In this document: positions 32,005 through 44,200 of the stretch, piece by piece
Position numbering within the stretch: the first letter of the stretch is position 1
Layout of the letters: each line of letters begins with the position of its first letter
NCBI GenBank assembly: GCA_032871835.1
Contig: CM065296.1
Location: forward strand, 19,075,501 to 19,139,500
From: Dipteronia dyeriana
Lineage: Eukaryota; Streptophyta; Magnoliopsida; Sapindales; Sapindaceae
Length of the DNA stretch: 64,000 nucleotides
Direction: 5' to 3'
Notes under the pieces: model-generated
The model's database searches: none
Told to the model about the DNA's origin: nothing
The model's input: the letters and a program-made list of their open reading frames with translations, nothing else
Made by a program: the position numbers and the translations under genes

Positions 32005-34436
32005 TGTAGGGAAAAAACGGGTTAGAAAAGCAATTAAAGCGTGAGAAAAACGAAATTATGGTTTGCGTATAAATAAATAAAATTCCCTTTTTGCAATGAG
32101 AACCTTAACCCTAGATTAATTGATGTATATATAAGTATCGTACCTTTTCCCCGTGATGATTGAACAAGTGCCGAATTGATTCCGCAAGATCTTCCAATCC
32201 AATCACGAACGTGAATCACCATGGAGTGTGGGCTCCCTTTCTTTAAATTGTATACTTGAGGATGGAGACAAAGCAAAATATTTTCTTTGTTAGTTACAAA
32301 TATCCTCCAAGAGAAAAATCAAAGAACGTCCGGTCACTTGTGAATTATCAATCAATTTGATTGAAACTCGCGTGAACCTTGATTCGATGTTGTACACAAA
32401 ACCCTTTTGATTTAAAGGATATTAGTATACTATCAAAAATAAAAACGTTATCTTTTTCTCTTTTCTCCTTGGCCGAATTCCACACCCTTTATCTATGAGT
32501 TGATCGAATTTTGTCTAGAGCATAAACTAAATTTTTCTCCCTCAAAATTCTTTCTTGCTATGCCAAATTCTCTCTTGAAAATTACCTTGCGTGGCCGAAA
32601 TTTTCATCATAGATTTTTTAGGGCTGGCCGAAAATCTCATGCTCATATATATAGGATCATAAATCCTTTCCTAAGAAGGATTTACTTGGTTGGCGAGAAT
32701 CCTTTCTTTAGGTGGATTTATTTGGTAGTAAAGAATCCTTATCTAAAAGGAAATCTAACTTCTCCTATATCCATATGTGCTGGCCGAATTTCTCATTGAT
32801 ATAGATTAGGAGAGTTTATTCTTTTCCTAAGAAGGATTACATGGTAGTTAAGAATCCTTCCCTTAGGTAGATTTATTTGGTGGTTAAGAATCCTTTTCAA
32901 AAAGAAATTCTATCATAACACCAAGACTCCTAATCCAACTCAATAGTGTATTTGTAACCATATTAAAGACTTCTTAATTTGATTAGATAAATAATTTCTT
33001 TTATTTATCTACTTATCAAATATAGTCTTTAACATTAACTATACTACCAACAATAATATAGTTTTAGGAGACCATCTCCTACTAGAAAAAAGATTTTGAC
33101 GTTTAATTAAATAATTAATTAATCAATAAATTAATTAATTTCTATTTAATTAAATAATAAAATAAAAATAATATATTTAAGCTAATTTTAATAGCATTTC
33201 CCGCCCATACCAAATACAAGGGCCGTATATTATTTTTCTTATTTTATTAAATCCAATGGACCTTAAAAAAAGTCCACATGTGAACTAGACCTATTCTTAC
33301 AAAAAGAAACAAGTTCTCATGCCTTAATACAATTCTAGATGGACCCCTTTAAATTGGCCTGGTAGAATATATCAAGTGATCCATGCAAGTTCGTGTGGAT
33401 TGGGGATCTTGGCGGGCTATCTAAATTTAAACTCCAATAGACACAACCCAATCAAAATCAACAAATGATTCACTTAGGTCCGATCTATTTAATTTTAGTT
33501 CATTCCACTAAAGAACTAAAATTAAACTCTTAAATAAAGATAGAATAAGTTGATGTTACTCATTCATACCCTATACAACCTTATTGGAGAAAAGTGTATC
33601 CTCGTGAAGAATACCAGTAATCGCCAAGGGCTCACAGACCGCCTATAGCTCTCCAAGTTGCCATATTTACTCATATGACCACATTTTGAACTTGGATATT
33701 TTGACTTGTCCAGAAGACATGTTTCAATAGACACTATTGAAAACTTAACGTTAAGATTTAATATCAAATACCTCAAAACATCCTTATGATGGTATTATAC
33801 TCTCATTCAATAAATGGAGCCACGATGTCCATATCTATAAATGAAGTCCTATATCGATTAACAAATGAATACCACCAAACTATCGAGGATAGACTATGCT
33901 ATATAAACGTACTCATTGATAGCTCAAATGATTACACTTGCAACCATAAGTCCATCATTTATCTCAGGATTGAGATAGACTCTCCGATTGTCTTCAAATA
34001 AAAACTTTTATCCATTGACGGTTCTAGATAAAGTATTTCATTTTGATCCTATTCAATGCACACAGTGCACTAGATTCTTTTTCCCAAAGACACAACACTT
34101 TGATGATTTTAGACTCATCATAACACATTTGATCACACTCAATTGCTAGCAAAAGAATCTACAACTTTGACAAGATAAAGGCGCCCAACATTCTATCTTA
34201 AGTTGTGAATATTATTCAAGACTAACTAAAGAATTGTGTCTACCTCATACATATCTAGATGTATGAACAACTCTTCTTTTCTCATAGATTTTTGACCTTA
34301 TGATTATTTACTTTTGACAATTATAATAATTAAACTATAAATGCTATAAGATTTGTTAAACTAGAAATGACTTTATTTATATGAAAAGATTGTTAATTAC
34401 AATATTACACTCTTGCTATCGAGCATAATCCTAACA
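32005..34436 (-). repeat. COP-2 3' LTR
   Basis: A 2432-bp LTR; in plus orientation it begins TGTAGGGAAAAAACGG and ends ATCCTAACA. It is nearly collinear with the 5' LTR at 39320-41672. Compared with that copy it keeps about 38 bp near 33628 (a GGGCTCACAGACC segment) and about 50 bp near 33948 that the 5' copy lacks. Neither LTR holds a gene. Confidence 0.9.
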
Positions 34437-34450
34437 ATCTCCCACTTTCT
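34437..34450 (-). other. COP-2 polypurine tract
   Basis: The minus strand reads AGAAAGTGGGAGAT immediately before the LTR start TGTTAGG, the plus-strand priming site. Confidence 0.75.
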
Positions 34451-37066
34451 CTATAGCAAATGTGTCATATCTCTCATCCTCATGTTCTTTAGATGCCCAT
34501 CAAAACTCTTTTGAGGAAGTGCCTTTGTAAAGGGATCCGCTAGATTTTCGGCTGACGCGATTTTGGTAATCGTCACGTCACCCCTATGCACAATTTCCCT
34601 TAGAAGATGATACTTTCTTTCAATATGTTTCCCTCTCTTATGACTTCTTGGTTCTCTCGAATTAGCCACTGCTCCACTATTGTCACAATAGATAGTGACC
34701 TGTTTTTCGTATCAGGTACCACTTCCAAGTCAATCAGGAATTGGCGGAGCCAGACAACCTCTTTAGTAGCCTCGTATACGGTAACATACTTGGCTTCCAA
34801 GATGGAATCGTCAATACAAGATTGCTTGATACTCCTCTATATGACTGTCGCTCCTCCAATAGTAAACACAGATCCTGATGTTGATCTCCTGGAGTCAGAA
34901 TCTGACTAAAAATCAGAATCTGTATACCCAATAGGAATTAAATCCCCTCCAGAGTATACAAGCATATAATCTCTTGTTCTCCTAAGATACTTGAAAATAT
35001 GCTTAACTGCCGTCCAGTGATCAGGACCAAGCTTCGATTGAAACCTGCTAACTATGCCCACAGCAAAACAAATATCTGGTCTAGTACAGAGCATTGCATA
35101 CATGAGACTTCCTACTGCCGAAGCATATGGAATCCTTCTCATGAATTTCTCTTCATGTTCATTCTTAGGAACTTGTTCCTTAGAAAGTTTGATTCCATGT
35201 CTGAAAGGTAACATACCTTTATTGGAATCTTGCATGGAAAACCTAGACAAGATTTTATCTATGTATGAAGCTTGGGATAATGCAATCGTTCTATTCTTTC
35301 TATCCCTAATGACTTGGATACCAAGAATATAACTTGCTTCTCCTAAGTCCTTCATATCAAATTGTTTCGCTAACCATTCTTTTATTGATGTCAATACACC
35401 TACATCGTTTCCGATGAGTAGTATATCATCAACGTAAAGAACTAGGAAAACCAGCTTATCGTCTTTAATCCTTTTGTATACACAAGGTTCATCAAGGTTT
35501 TGAATAAATTCAAAACCTTTAACGGCTTGATCGAACCTTATGTTCCAGGATCTAGATGCTTGCTTCAATCCATATATGGATCTTTGCAACTTGCATACCC
35601 TTTCCTCTTGGCCTTTTTCAATGAATCCTTCTGGTTGCATCATATAGATGCTTTCATTAAGACTTACATTAAGGAAATCTGTCTTAACGTCCATTTGCCA
35701 AATCTCTAGGTCTAGAGATGCCACAATATTGATCCTGTGTTGGTACGGAACTTATAATTGGGCTAGGTTGCGAAACCTCTTGTGGAATTGTATCTCCTAA
35801 AAGCTCATTTAGGACAATTCTACTTTTAGGCACAAAATTATTCATATAGTCCTCTTCTAGAAATTTGGCATTTGTCGAAACAAATACTTTAAGATCTGAA
35901 GGTCTATAAAAATAATATCATTTTGTTCCTTTTGGATACCCTACAAATATGCATGTTTCTGAACGGGACTCCATCTTTTCTGTCTTTCCTTTTAACACGT
36001 GTGCAGGACATCCAAATATCCTAAAGTGTTGTAAACTAGGCTTTCGCCCGGTCCATAACTCATGCGGTGTTTTAGGAACTGACTTAGATGGTACATCAAT
36101 TAGAATATACATGGCAGTTTGTAAAGAATATCCCCAAAAAGAACTAGGGAGCATTGAATAACTCAACATAGACCTAATCGTATCTAAAAGAGTTCTATTT
36201 CTCCTTTCTGCCATCCCATTTTGTTGAGGTGTGCCTGGTGCAGAAAACTGAGAAATTATTTCTTTATCAATAATATATTGCTAAAACTCACCAGATAGAT
36301 ATTCTCCACCACGATCGGACCTCAAGATTTTTATGCGTTTCTCAAGCTGATTTTCTATTTCAACTTTAAATGCTCTGAACATATCAAAAGCATTCGACTT
36401 ATGTCTCATGAGATACACATAGCCAAATCTTGAGTGATCATCCATGAAAGTGATGAAGTACTCATATCCACCTCTAGCTTGAATGCTCATAGGTCCACAC
36501 ACATCAGTGTGAATCAATCCTAAACATTCAATGGCTCTTGCGCATTTGGTTGTAAACGACCTTTTGGTCATTTTACCTTCCAAACAAGATTCACAAGTTG
36601 GTAGATCATCAACCTTTAAGTCACTTAGAGGTCCGTCACATACCAATCTTTTAATCCTATTAAAGTTGATATGACCTAAGCGCAAATGCCATAGGTATGT
36701 TTCATCTTTTGATAATTTTACTCTTTTATGATTAGGTTCCGCTGATTCTGTGTCTAACAAGTGAGAGATATTTCCATGCAAATAGAATAAACCGTTTTCC
36801 AATGTACCTTTGCAAATACTTTTGTCATTCTTACTAATAATAAAAGTTTTATTAAAAGTAACTGAATAACCAAATTTATTTAAACAAGAAACTGAAATTA
36901 AATTTCTCTTGAATTGAGGTACATAGTAAACGTCTATTAAATCTAAATGCCTATAAGAATCTAAACTAATTCTAATATCTCCCACTGAACTAGCAGACAC
37001 CAACGCTCCATTTCCTAAACGCAAGTTGAATTCGTTCTCATTAAGCCTTCTCCTTTCCTTGAACCC
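34451..37066 (-). pseudogene. COP-2 pol: integrase, truncated reverse transcriptase, RNase H
   Basis: It continues the gag frame through GAG_pre-integrase (YLWHLRLGHINFNRIKRLV, about 36690) and integrase (THTDVCGPM-like block; TFMDDHSRFGYVYLMRH; LRSDRGGEYLSGEF, then [14 protein letters not shown], 36530-36180). It then jumps from the post-integrase linker straight to EIWQMDVKTDFLN (35710), losing about 130 residues of the RT N-terminus. The remaining RT has LYVDDILLIGNDVG (about 35440) and RPDICFAVGIVSRFQS. RNase H (HADPFTK-like block, KRGKHIERKYHLLRE) closes at 34451. Breaks are a TAG at 36281, a TGA at 35918, the deletion/frameshift near 35730, a TAG at 34906 after YTDSDF, and a frameshift near 34650. 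Confidence 0.88.
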
Positions 37067-37948
37067 CTATAAGGAAAAACAAACATGATTAGTGGCTCCG
37101 GAGTCTATGATCCAAGAATCCATAAAATCCGCCAAAAAAAATGTTTCAAGATAATTAATATTACCTTCTTCCTTTTTGTCTTGAGACTTTGGGCAATTTC
37201 TTTTCCAATGTCCCTTTTCACCACAAAGGAAACACTTTCCTTTGATCTTGGTTACTTTCTTTGTCTCCTTCTTTGTAGGTATTAGTTGCTTTTTCTTCTG
37301 TTGTTTCTTGACCTTTTTACGGGTCTTAACAGTAGCAACTTTACCTACGGTATGAATCTCTTGACCCTTGCCTTTCACAAGGATCTTTTCCACGCTTTGA
37401 ACATCTTGCATCATGCATTGCAAGGTGTATTCCTTATTATTCAAGGTGTAGTCCAACTTGAATTGATCAAAGGAATCCGACAGTGAGTTGACAATCATGT
37501 CAATTTTGGTCTCACCATCTATCTCAGCACCATTCAGTTCAACAATGTTGAGATGTGCTATGACTTTCATCATGTGATCTTTCATAGCCTGTCCAGGCTT
37601 TATCCTAATATTCATAAAAGCAGTTACTGCCTCTCTCTTAGTCGTCCTAGACCTCATAGCAAACATCTCCTCTAGAGACATCATTATATCGGCAACAGTC
37701 TCTATTCCTTCATGTTGCTCTTGCAACACGTCGGAGATGGTGGCCATAATGTAACATTTAACCATCTCATCAGAAGACTCCCACTGCTGATACTCATCTC
37801 TTTGCTCTTGAGTAGGTGGTTTAGGAGTGCACATAACAAACTTATTCTTTTCGGATTGCAATAGAAGCCCAATTTTCCTTTTCCATGTGACATAATTATC
37901 ACCAGTTAAAGTATTGTCTTTAAGGATGTTGATTAGGGATGGAGTCAT
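37067..37948 (-). CDS. COP-2 gag with protease motif, ends at in-frame amber
   Basis: This roughly 290-residue ORF begins at ATG 37948-37946 (MTPSLINILKDNTLTGDNY); the longer reading from 37990 adds an unlikely leader. It has the gag UBN2 capsid-like region (WKRKIGLLLQSEKNKFV to KLDYTLNNKEYTL), a Lys-rich stretch, an intact CCHC knuckle CFLCGEKGHWKRNC (about 37230) and the protease motif WIIDSGATNHVC (about 37100). Gag packages the RNA; the Asp-protease would cleave the polyprotein. A TAG at 37067-37069 follows CFSL, and the same frame continues beyond it (GFKERRRLNENEF), so gag-pol was one frame broken by a single base change. Of all retrotransposon genes in the window this gag is the least damaged. 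Confidence 0.85.
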   Translation of the reverse strand: MTPSLINILKDNTLTGDNYVTWKRKIGLLLQSEKNKFVMCTPKPPTQEQRDEYQQWESSDEMVKCYIMATISDVLQEQHEGIETVADIMMSLEEMFAMRSRTTKREAVTAFMNIRIKPGQAMKDHMMKVIAHLNIVELNGAEIDGETKIDMIVNSLSDSFDQFKLDYTLNNKEYTLQCMMQDVQSVEKILVKGKGQEIHTVGKVATVKTRKKVKKQQKKKQLIPTKKETKKVTKIKGKCFLCGEKGHWKRNCPKSQDKKEEGNINYLETFFLADFMDSWIIDSGATNHVCFSL

Positions 37949-37990
37949 GATTTCTGAACAATAACAAAAATTATATAAGTAAATAATCAT

Positions 37991-39124
37991 GATTAAGCAC
38001 TTTTGAATATTTATCTTGAATTAAATGAAATAATTCAATCGTAAAAATTCAACAGTGATCCAACACCCATAAATGTCACGCCTCATTTGAGAGTTCGCAA
38101 TATTTACTAGTTGGACTATGTCCCACCTAATTGTTAAAATAACAACCAACGTTTTCAATTTTAGCCTTGTTATTTTATTAACAAGAACTCTTGGGAGGAT
38201 AATAATAAACTCACATTGAGTGTGTTACCAAGTTATCGACCTTCAATATAATCCCTCACGAATATCCCTCCTTTGGGAGTAGATATCGTTTGGGCTAATT
38301 GTCTAGTCTATCATTGTAAGGAAGTATCTTGCTAAATTCCATTCATGAATACCTCTTGGGAGGTTATTCACGAAACATAAAGCTCAACTAAACTTGGAGG
38401 CCGTAGGTGTTCCAAAACACCTTCTCCCACTCAATTGTTTAAGGTGTGTGATTGAATTCCAAAGAATAATTTACCAAGTTATCTAGATGCCAATTTAGAT
38501 ACTTAAACCATTCAATGCATGTTCATAACAAAAGAGATATATGAGTGGCACTCCTATTCTATATGACATGTTATCAAACAATTACAAACATTGCAATATT
38601 TACAAAAATATAAATAGCTACAATTTTGGTCCATCCTAGAAAAACAAACATATATCTTGGAATACAAGAACTCATTTCGTGGCGAACAAGTCTTCACGCG
38701 ACCTTCATCGTTCGGACTCCCTCGGCTACCTCCCATGGGCGTGCGCACCCCTCACCCTTACCCATGGGCATGCGCATGCCATAAACCCATAAAGGTCTGC
38801 CGTGCACAGCCCATGCCACAACAAATGTGGTTGCGTGCTCTTCCCACGCACGTTCGTTGTTACGGCTCGCACGATCCCAAACTTGTTCCGGTTGCTCCTA
38901 ATTCTTCAAACCTTTGACTCTTCGAAACTTGAATGTATTACAGAAGAATTAAAATAATAAAATACTGTAGTTTTTTTTTATTACAACAACAAAATAAAAA
39001 AAAAACTTAGCAACTACCAAGAAGAAAATTATGGCGATAATAGACCACCCTTATTGTTACATTCCCAAAACAAAATTACATTGAAATTCTAGGACCAAAA
39101 TTGAGCAATAACAAACCACATATA

Positions 39125-39180
<56 letters not shown>

Positions 39181-39306
39181 ATACATTCCAATGTAAATAT
39201 ATATGTGAATACCTAGAGTGTCATCTCTTTCTAAAACATGCATATATACAATAAAAAGAAAAAGATTCACGAACACATACATCAATTAATCAAGGGTACA
39301 ACCAGA
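37991..39306 (-). other. COP-2 leader between PBS and gag
   Basis: A 1.3-kb untranslated leader. It contains a locally GC-rich patch at 38690-38880 with repeated CCCATGGGC(G/A)TGCGCA blocks, a poly-T/poly-A area and the (AT)n run at 39129-39178. Open stretches at 38657-38917 and 39076-39285 are accidental. No gene is seen. Confidence 0.7.
39126..39178. repeat. (AT)n microsatellite of about 50 bp
   Basis: An uninterrupted alternating AT run in the COP-2 leader, the longest pure AT tract in the window. Confidence 0.9.
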
Positions 39307-39319
39307 CTCTGATACCAAT
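39307..39319 (-). other. COP-2 primer-binding site, initiator-tRNA-Met type
   Basis: The minus strand reads AATTGGTATCAGAG next to the LTR end, a match to the initiator methionine tRNA 3' end complement. Confidence 0.85.
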
Positions 39320-41672
39320 TGTAGGGAAAAAACGGTTTAGAAACGCAACAGAAGCGTGATAAAAATGAAATTAGGGTTTGCGTATAAGTAAAAAAATTCC
39401 CCTTTTTACAACGAGAACCTTAACCCTAGATTAATTGATGTATATATAAGTATCATACCCTTTCCTCGTGACGATTGAACAAGTGCCGAATTGATTCTGT
39501 AAGATCTTCCAATCCAATCACGAACGTGAATCACCTTGGAGTGTGGGCTCCATTTCTTTAAATTGTATACCTGAGAATGGAGACAAAGAAAAATCTTTTA
39601 TTTGTTAGTTACAAATATCCTCTGAGAGAAAAATCCAAGAACGTCCCGTCACTTGTGAATTATCAATCAATTTGATTGAAACTCGCGTGTACCTTGATTC
39701 GATGTTGTACACAAAACCCTTTTGATGTAAAAGATATTAGTATACTATCGAAAACAAAAACGTTCTCTTTTTCTCTTTTCTCCTTGGCCAAATTCCACAC
39801 CCTTTATCTATGAGTTGATCGAAATTTGTCTAGAGCAAAAACTAAAATTTTCACACTCAAAATTCTTTCTTGCTATGCCAAATTCTCTCTTGAAAATTAC
39901 CTAGCATGGCCGAAATTTTCATCATAGATTTCTTAGGGCTAGCCGAAAATCTCATGCTCATATATATAGGATCGTAAATCCTTTCCTAAGAAGAATTTAC
40001 TTGGTTAGCAAGATTCCTTTCCTTAGGTGGATTTATTTGGTAGTTAAGAATCCTTAACTAAAAGGAAATCTAACTTCTCCTATATCCATATGGGCTAGCC
40101 GAATTTCTCATTGATATAGATTAGGAGAGTTTATTCTTTTCCTAAGAAGGATTACTTGGTAGTTAAGAATCCTTTCCTTAGGTAGATTTACTTGGTGGTT
40201 AAGAATCTTTTTCAAAAAGAAATTCTATCCTAACACCAAGACTCCTAATCCAACTCAATAGTGTATTTGTAACCATATTAAAGACTTCTTAATTTGATTA
40301 GATAAATAATTTCTTTTATTTATCTACTTATCAAATATAGTCTTTAACATTAACTATACTACCAACAAAAGTATTGTTTTAGGAGACCATCTCCTACAAG
40401 GAAAAAGATTTTGACTTTTAATTAAATAATTAATTAATCAACAAATTAATTAATTTCTATTTAATTAAATAATAAAATAAAAATAATATATTTAAGCTAA
40501 TTTTAATAGCCTTTCCCGCCCATACCCAATATAAGGGCCATATATTATTTTTCTTATTTTATTAAATCATTGGAACTTAATTAAAAGTCCACATGTGAAC
40601 TAGACCTATTCTTACAAAAAGAAACAAGTTCTCATGCCTTAATACAATTCTAGATGGACCCCTAAATTGGTCCGGTAGAATATATCAAGTGATCCATTCA
40701 AGTTCGTGTGGATTGAGGATCTTGGCGGGCTATCTAAATTTAAGCTTCAATAGACACAACCCAATCACAATCAACAAATGATTCACTTAGGTCCGATCTA
40801 TTTAATTTTAGTTCATTCCACTAAAGAACTAAAATTGAACTCTTAAATAAAGATAGAATAAGTTGATGTTACTCATTCATACCCTAGACAACCTTATTGG
40901 AGAAAAGTGTATCCTCGTGAAGAATACCAGTAATCGCCACAAGTTACCATATTTACTCATATGACCACATTTTGAACTTGGATATTTTGACTTGTCCAGA
41001 AGACATGTTTCAATAGACACTATTGAAAACTTAACCTTAAGATTGAATATCCAATACCACAAAACATCCATATGATGGTATTCTACTCTCATTCAATAAA
41101 TAGAGCCACGATGTCCATATCTATAAATGAAGTTCTCTATCGATTAACAAATGAATACCACCAAACTACCGAGGATAGACTATGCTATATAAACGTACTC
41201 ATTGATAGCTCAAATGATAACACTTTCAACCATATGAAAACTTTTATCCATCGATGGTTCTAGATAAAGTATTTCATTTTGATCCTATTCAATGCACACA
41301 GTGCACTAGATTCTTTTGCCCAAAGACACCACACTTTGATGATTTTAGACTCATCATAACACATTTGATCCCATTCAAATGCTAGCAAAAGAATCTACAA
41401 CTTCGACAAGATAAAGGCGCCCGACCTTCTATCTTAAGTTGTGAATATTATTCAAGACTAACTAAAGAATTGTGTCTACCTCATACATATCTAGATGTAT
41501 GAACAATTCTTATTTTCTCATAGTCTTTTGACCTTATGATTATTTACTTTTGACAATTATAAAAATTAAACTATAAATGCTATAAGATTTGTTAAACTAG
41601 AAATCAATTTATTCATATGAAAAGATTGTTAATTACAATATTACACTCTTGCTATCGAGCATAATCCTAACA
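39320..41672 (-). repeat. COP-2 5' LTR
   Basis: A 2353-bp LTR, plus-strand start TGTAGGGAAAAAACGG, end ATCCTAACA. It is highly similar to the 3' LTR apart from two deletions of about 38 and 50 bp (near 40938 and 41237) and scattered substitutions. Confidence 0.9.
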
Positions 41673-42492
41673 CTATCTAGGGTGAAGAATCATCTTCCAC
41701 TAAACACGACTCAAGAACAAGTAAATCATATTTACTTTTCTTGGACTTTTTCTTGTTTTTGGCTTTCTTGGGTTTGGGCTTACCTTTCGCTTTCCCAGTA
41801 GACCTCTTCTTTTTCTTATTATTAGAGGAAGATGGTTCAGTAACATTTGTCTCACCAGTTTTTCCCTTGCAGTCCTTAGTTAGGGACTCAAAGGTAATGA
41901 GCTCATGGAGCAACTGTGTGAGAATTAACCTTAACTTGTTCATTTCATAGTTACTCTTAAAATGATTGCAACTTTTTGACAAAGTCGTCAGTATGATGCT
42001 CACTTGACAGGGTTCGTTAATGGCCCCACCATTGACTTCTGCCTTGTTGAAGTAGGACATCATACTCAGGACATGTTCCTGAACTGACATACCTTCCTTC
42101 ATGCGAGCGAGCATAGTGGAACGAACAACTTCGTGTTGCTTTTGCTCGGAGGGCTGCCCGAACATAGCTTGCAATGACTCCATGATTTCGAATGCTGAAG
42201 TCATTGCTTCATTCTTTTTGACAATCACATCTGTCATTGAAGCCATCAAATATGTTTGGGCATTTTCATAAGATGAAACCCATCACTTGTATGCCTCACG
42301 AATAGTTCATGTGGCATTAGCAGCAGGCGCTGGAGAACATTCCTCCGTAAGCATAAACTTGAGGTCTTTGGTGACCAATATTGTATTAATGTTAAGTTTC
42401 CACCTAGTGTAGTTATCACCAGTTAATTTGTTGTTTACAAGAATTTGAAGTAATGCATAAGACATTATTGATGAAATAAATAAAACATTCAT
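41673..42492 (-). pseudogene. COP-1 gag
   Basis: The gag half of COP-1 beyond the COP-2 insertion. It starts near MSYALLQILVNNKLTGDNY (about 42465) and continues through a UBN2-like region: MESLQAMFGQ, EVVRSTMLARMKEGMSVQEH, LSMMSYFNKAEVNGG, NHFKSNYEMNKLRLTL-like (42249-41900). A Lys-rich tail then passes directly to SKYDLLVLESCLVEDDSSP. The CCHC knuckle expected between the Lys-rich stretch and KYDLLVLE is absent, so a small in-frame deletion removed it. A stop lies between the two ORFs near 42250-42306, and a TAG follows DDSSP at 41677, next to the COP-2 junction. Confidence 0.8.
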
Positions 42493-44188
42493 TCAGTCAT
42501 TTATTTAAAATAAGTACGAGTGTTTTGGCATAAATTTAAACATGATGTATGAACATGTTTAACGAACTAGAACTACCCTAAAACTAGTTACTATACCATG
42601 ACAATCCAACATACCACAAAGAAGTGCCGCCTTAGGGTCGGTCAAGTCTTTGCATGTTGGACCGAGACATTCTCAATCAAATGATATTCTAAAATAACTC
42701 TTATTCCATATCATTCAACCATCGTTCATTCAGTCAGGTTTTTAATTAACAAACTTAATCAAAACCTTCATGAGTGTAACCACCATTTCAGATCTCACGA
42801 GCTTAACTCGAGAATTGCCACCTTAGGGTCGGTCAATCCTGAAATACCCTTAAAAATCCTATCCGTTAGGAAGTCAACCTTGGTATTGACCTTTGTGGAA
42901 ACCCTCCTTAGGGAGGACAAAAGCAAAGCCGTCACGAGGCCCCACTCGGATCTCACGGTGTTGAACTAATGATGGAGACCGTGGGATATATATGTCATAT
43001 ATCCCTCTCCCACTCACTTTTTTAAAATTAGGGTTTTCTATTAACCGTTAATGCACCTAGACTCTACAGGATTAAACAACTAACTTTAATCAAGTTATCT
43101 AGCGCATTAACTAATTAGAACCAAATTCAAATTAACTAATAAATTATTAATGAGTTTTAACAATTAAAAAACTAATCTATTATTGAACAATCTAAGATTC
43201 AGTAAACTATTTACTAAGATCAGATTATTATGATAATGTTTACAAAGTTTTAACAATTAAAACTCTAACACTTTATTCGGCTCATTTATTATTAGGTTAT
43301 TAAGCATATTAATCCTAATTACAATAAATGACCATATTAATTTAACTTATTAAACTCTTTAATAACTAGATTAATATTAATGATAATTACTAAGTTTTCT
43401 AACCATTAAAAAAAACTAATCTCATTATTCATAGCCATTTTATGTATTTACCATTTTAATCACATTAAAAAAATACATAAAATATCAGGCTATGATGCAT
43501 GTATGACATATCAAATATATTTGTGTAGACACATCTAATCTAAATGACATATTAATGAATGACAATGCTTTTATCATCACATAATATAAAGTATACATGA
43601 ATTGACAGAGTACTGTGGATTATTTAACCTAAAAAATTAGAATCTAAAATTATAAAAAATATCCCAAGGCATTCCTTGGTCTTCTCGTAACTTCATATAT
43701 CTTCCAATCTCTTCAGGTCACTCCGATTCATCTTATGAATCGTTCTTCGTGATTTTTCCAGGTCTTCAATATAGGTTACATTTTTTATAAATTCAATAAA
43801 AGCAAAAAAAATAGTAAAAATAATAATAATAACAATAAATTATACAACCTATAAATCCACAGTACCATAAAAATTTACGATCAACCATGTTTAAATTAAA
43901 CAATTTAATTATAAACATTCATAAGATCATAAAGATGGTGCCTACACATTTATACATGCAGGAGCATCGAAAAACAATTCCTGTTCCGAAAAATAAATTG
44001 GCTATGATACCAACTGTTGACTCCAATTCCCATCTCATGGGTGTGGGCCCATTCCTAACTCTTTAGGGTGACACCTATAGATACCTATAAGAGCACTCCT
44101 CTAATAAGCTCCCGGGTGGAGAGCCACACTTAGTCACACGATCACGCGTGAGAGTTCCCGGGGATCGGCCAGTCGCCACTGCCTTTGC
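42493..44188 (-). other. COP-1 leader between PBS and gag
   Basis: A 1.7-kb noncoding leader. Sections such as CGCCTTAGGGTCGGTCAAGT (42630 and again near 42820) recur in the COP-3 leader at 60260 and 60470, showing common descent. 43020-43980 is AT-rich. A second PBS-like site lies at about 44011-44024. No gene is seen. Confidence 0.7.
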
Positions 44189-44200
44189 TCTGATACCAAT
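44189..44200 (-). other. COP-1 primer-binding site, initiator-tRNA-Met type
   Basis: The minus strand reads ATTGGTATCAGAG directly after the LTR end TTCCAACA. Confidence 0.85.

Larger units (their letters stand above)
32005..41672 (-). mobile_element. COP-2, complete minus-strand Ty1-copia nested in COP-1
   Basis: This 9.67-kb element has two LTRs of about 2.4 kb (32005-34436 and 39320-41672), a PPT, a PBS, gag and pol. It inserted between protease and gag of COP-1. The flanks are CTATT (32000-32004) and CTATC (41673-41677), a 5-bp duplication with one mismatch; the homologous uninterrupted site in COP-3 (near 59217) reads CTACTATCTAGGG, which supports CTATC as the original. Its gag-protease motif is intact, but pol has stops and a deletion, so it is the youngest-looking copia here yet still defective. 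Confidence 0.88.

Noticed and set aside
34906..37069. Programmed amber read-through in COP-2 as an expression strategy
   Set aside because: COP-2 also has a TGA, a deletion with frameshift and an RNase H frameshift, so decay explains the stops more simply; kept only as a low-weight alternative in the findings.
38657..38917. Plus-strand 86-residue ORF in the GC-rich leader patch
   Set aside because: It is on the strand opposite to COP-2, has no homology I recognise, and lies in an untranslated leader.
39076..39285. Minus-strand Ile/Tyr-repeat ORF
   Set aside because: It is a translation of the (AT)n microsatellite in the COP-2 leader.
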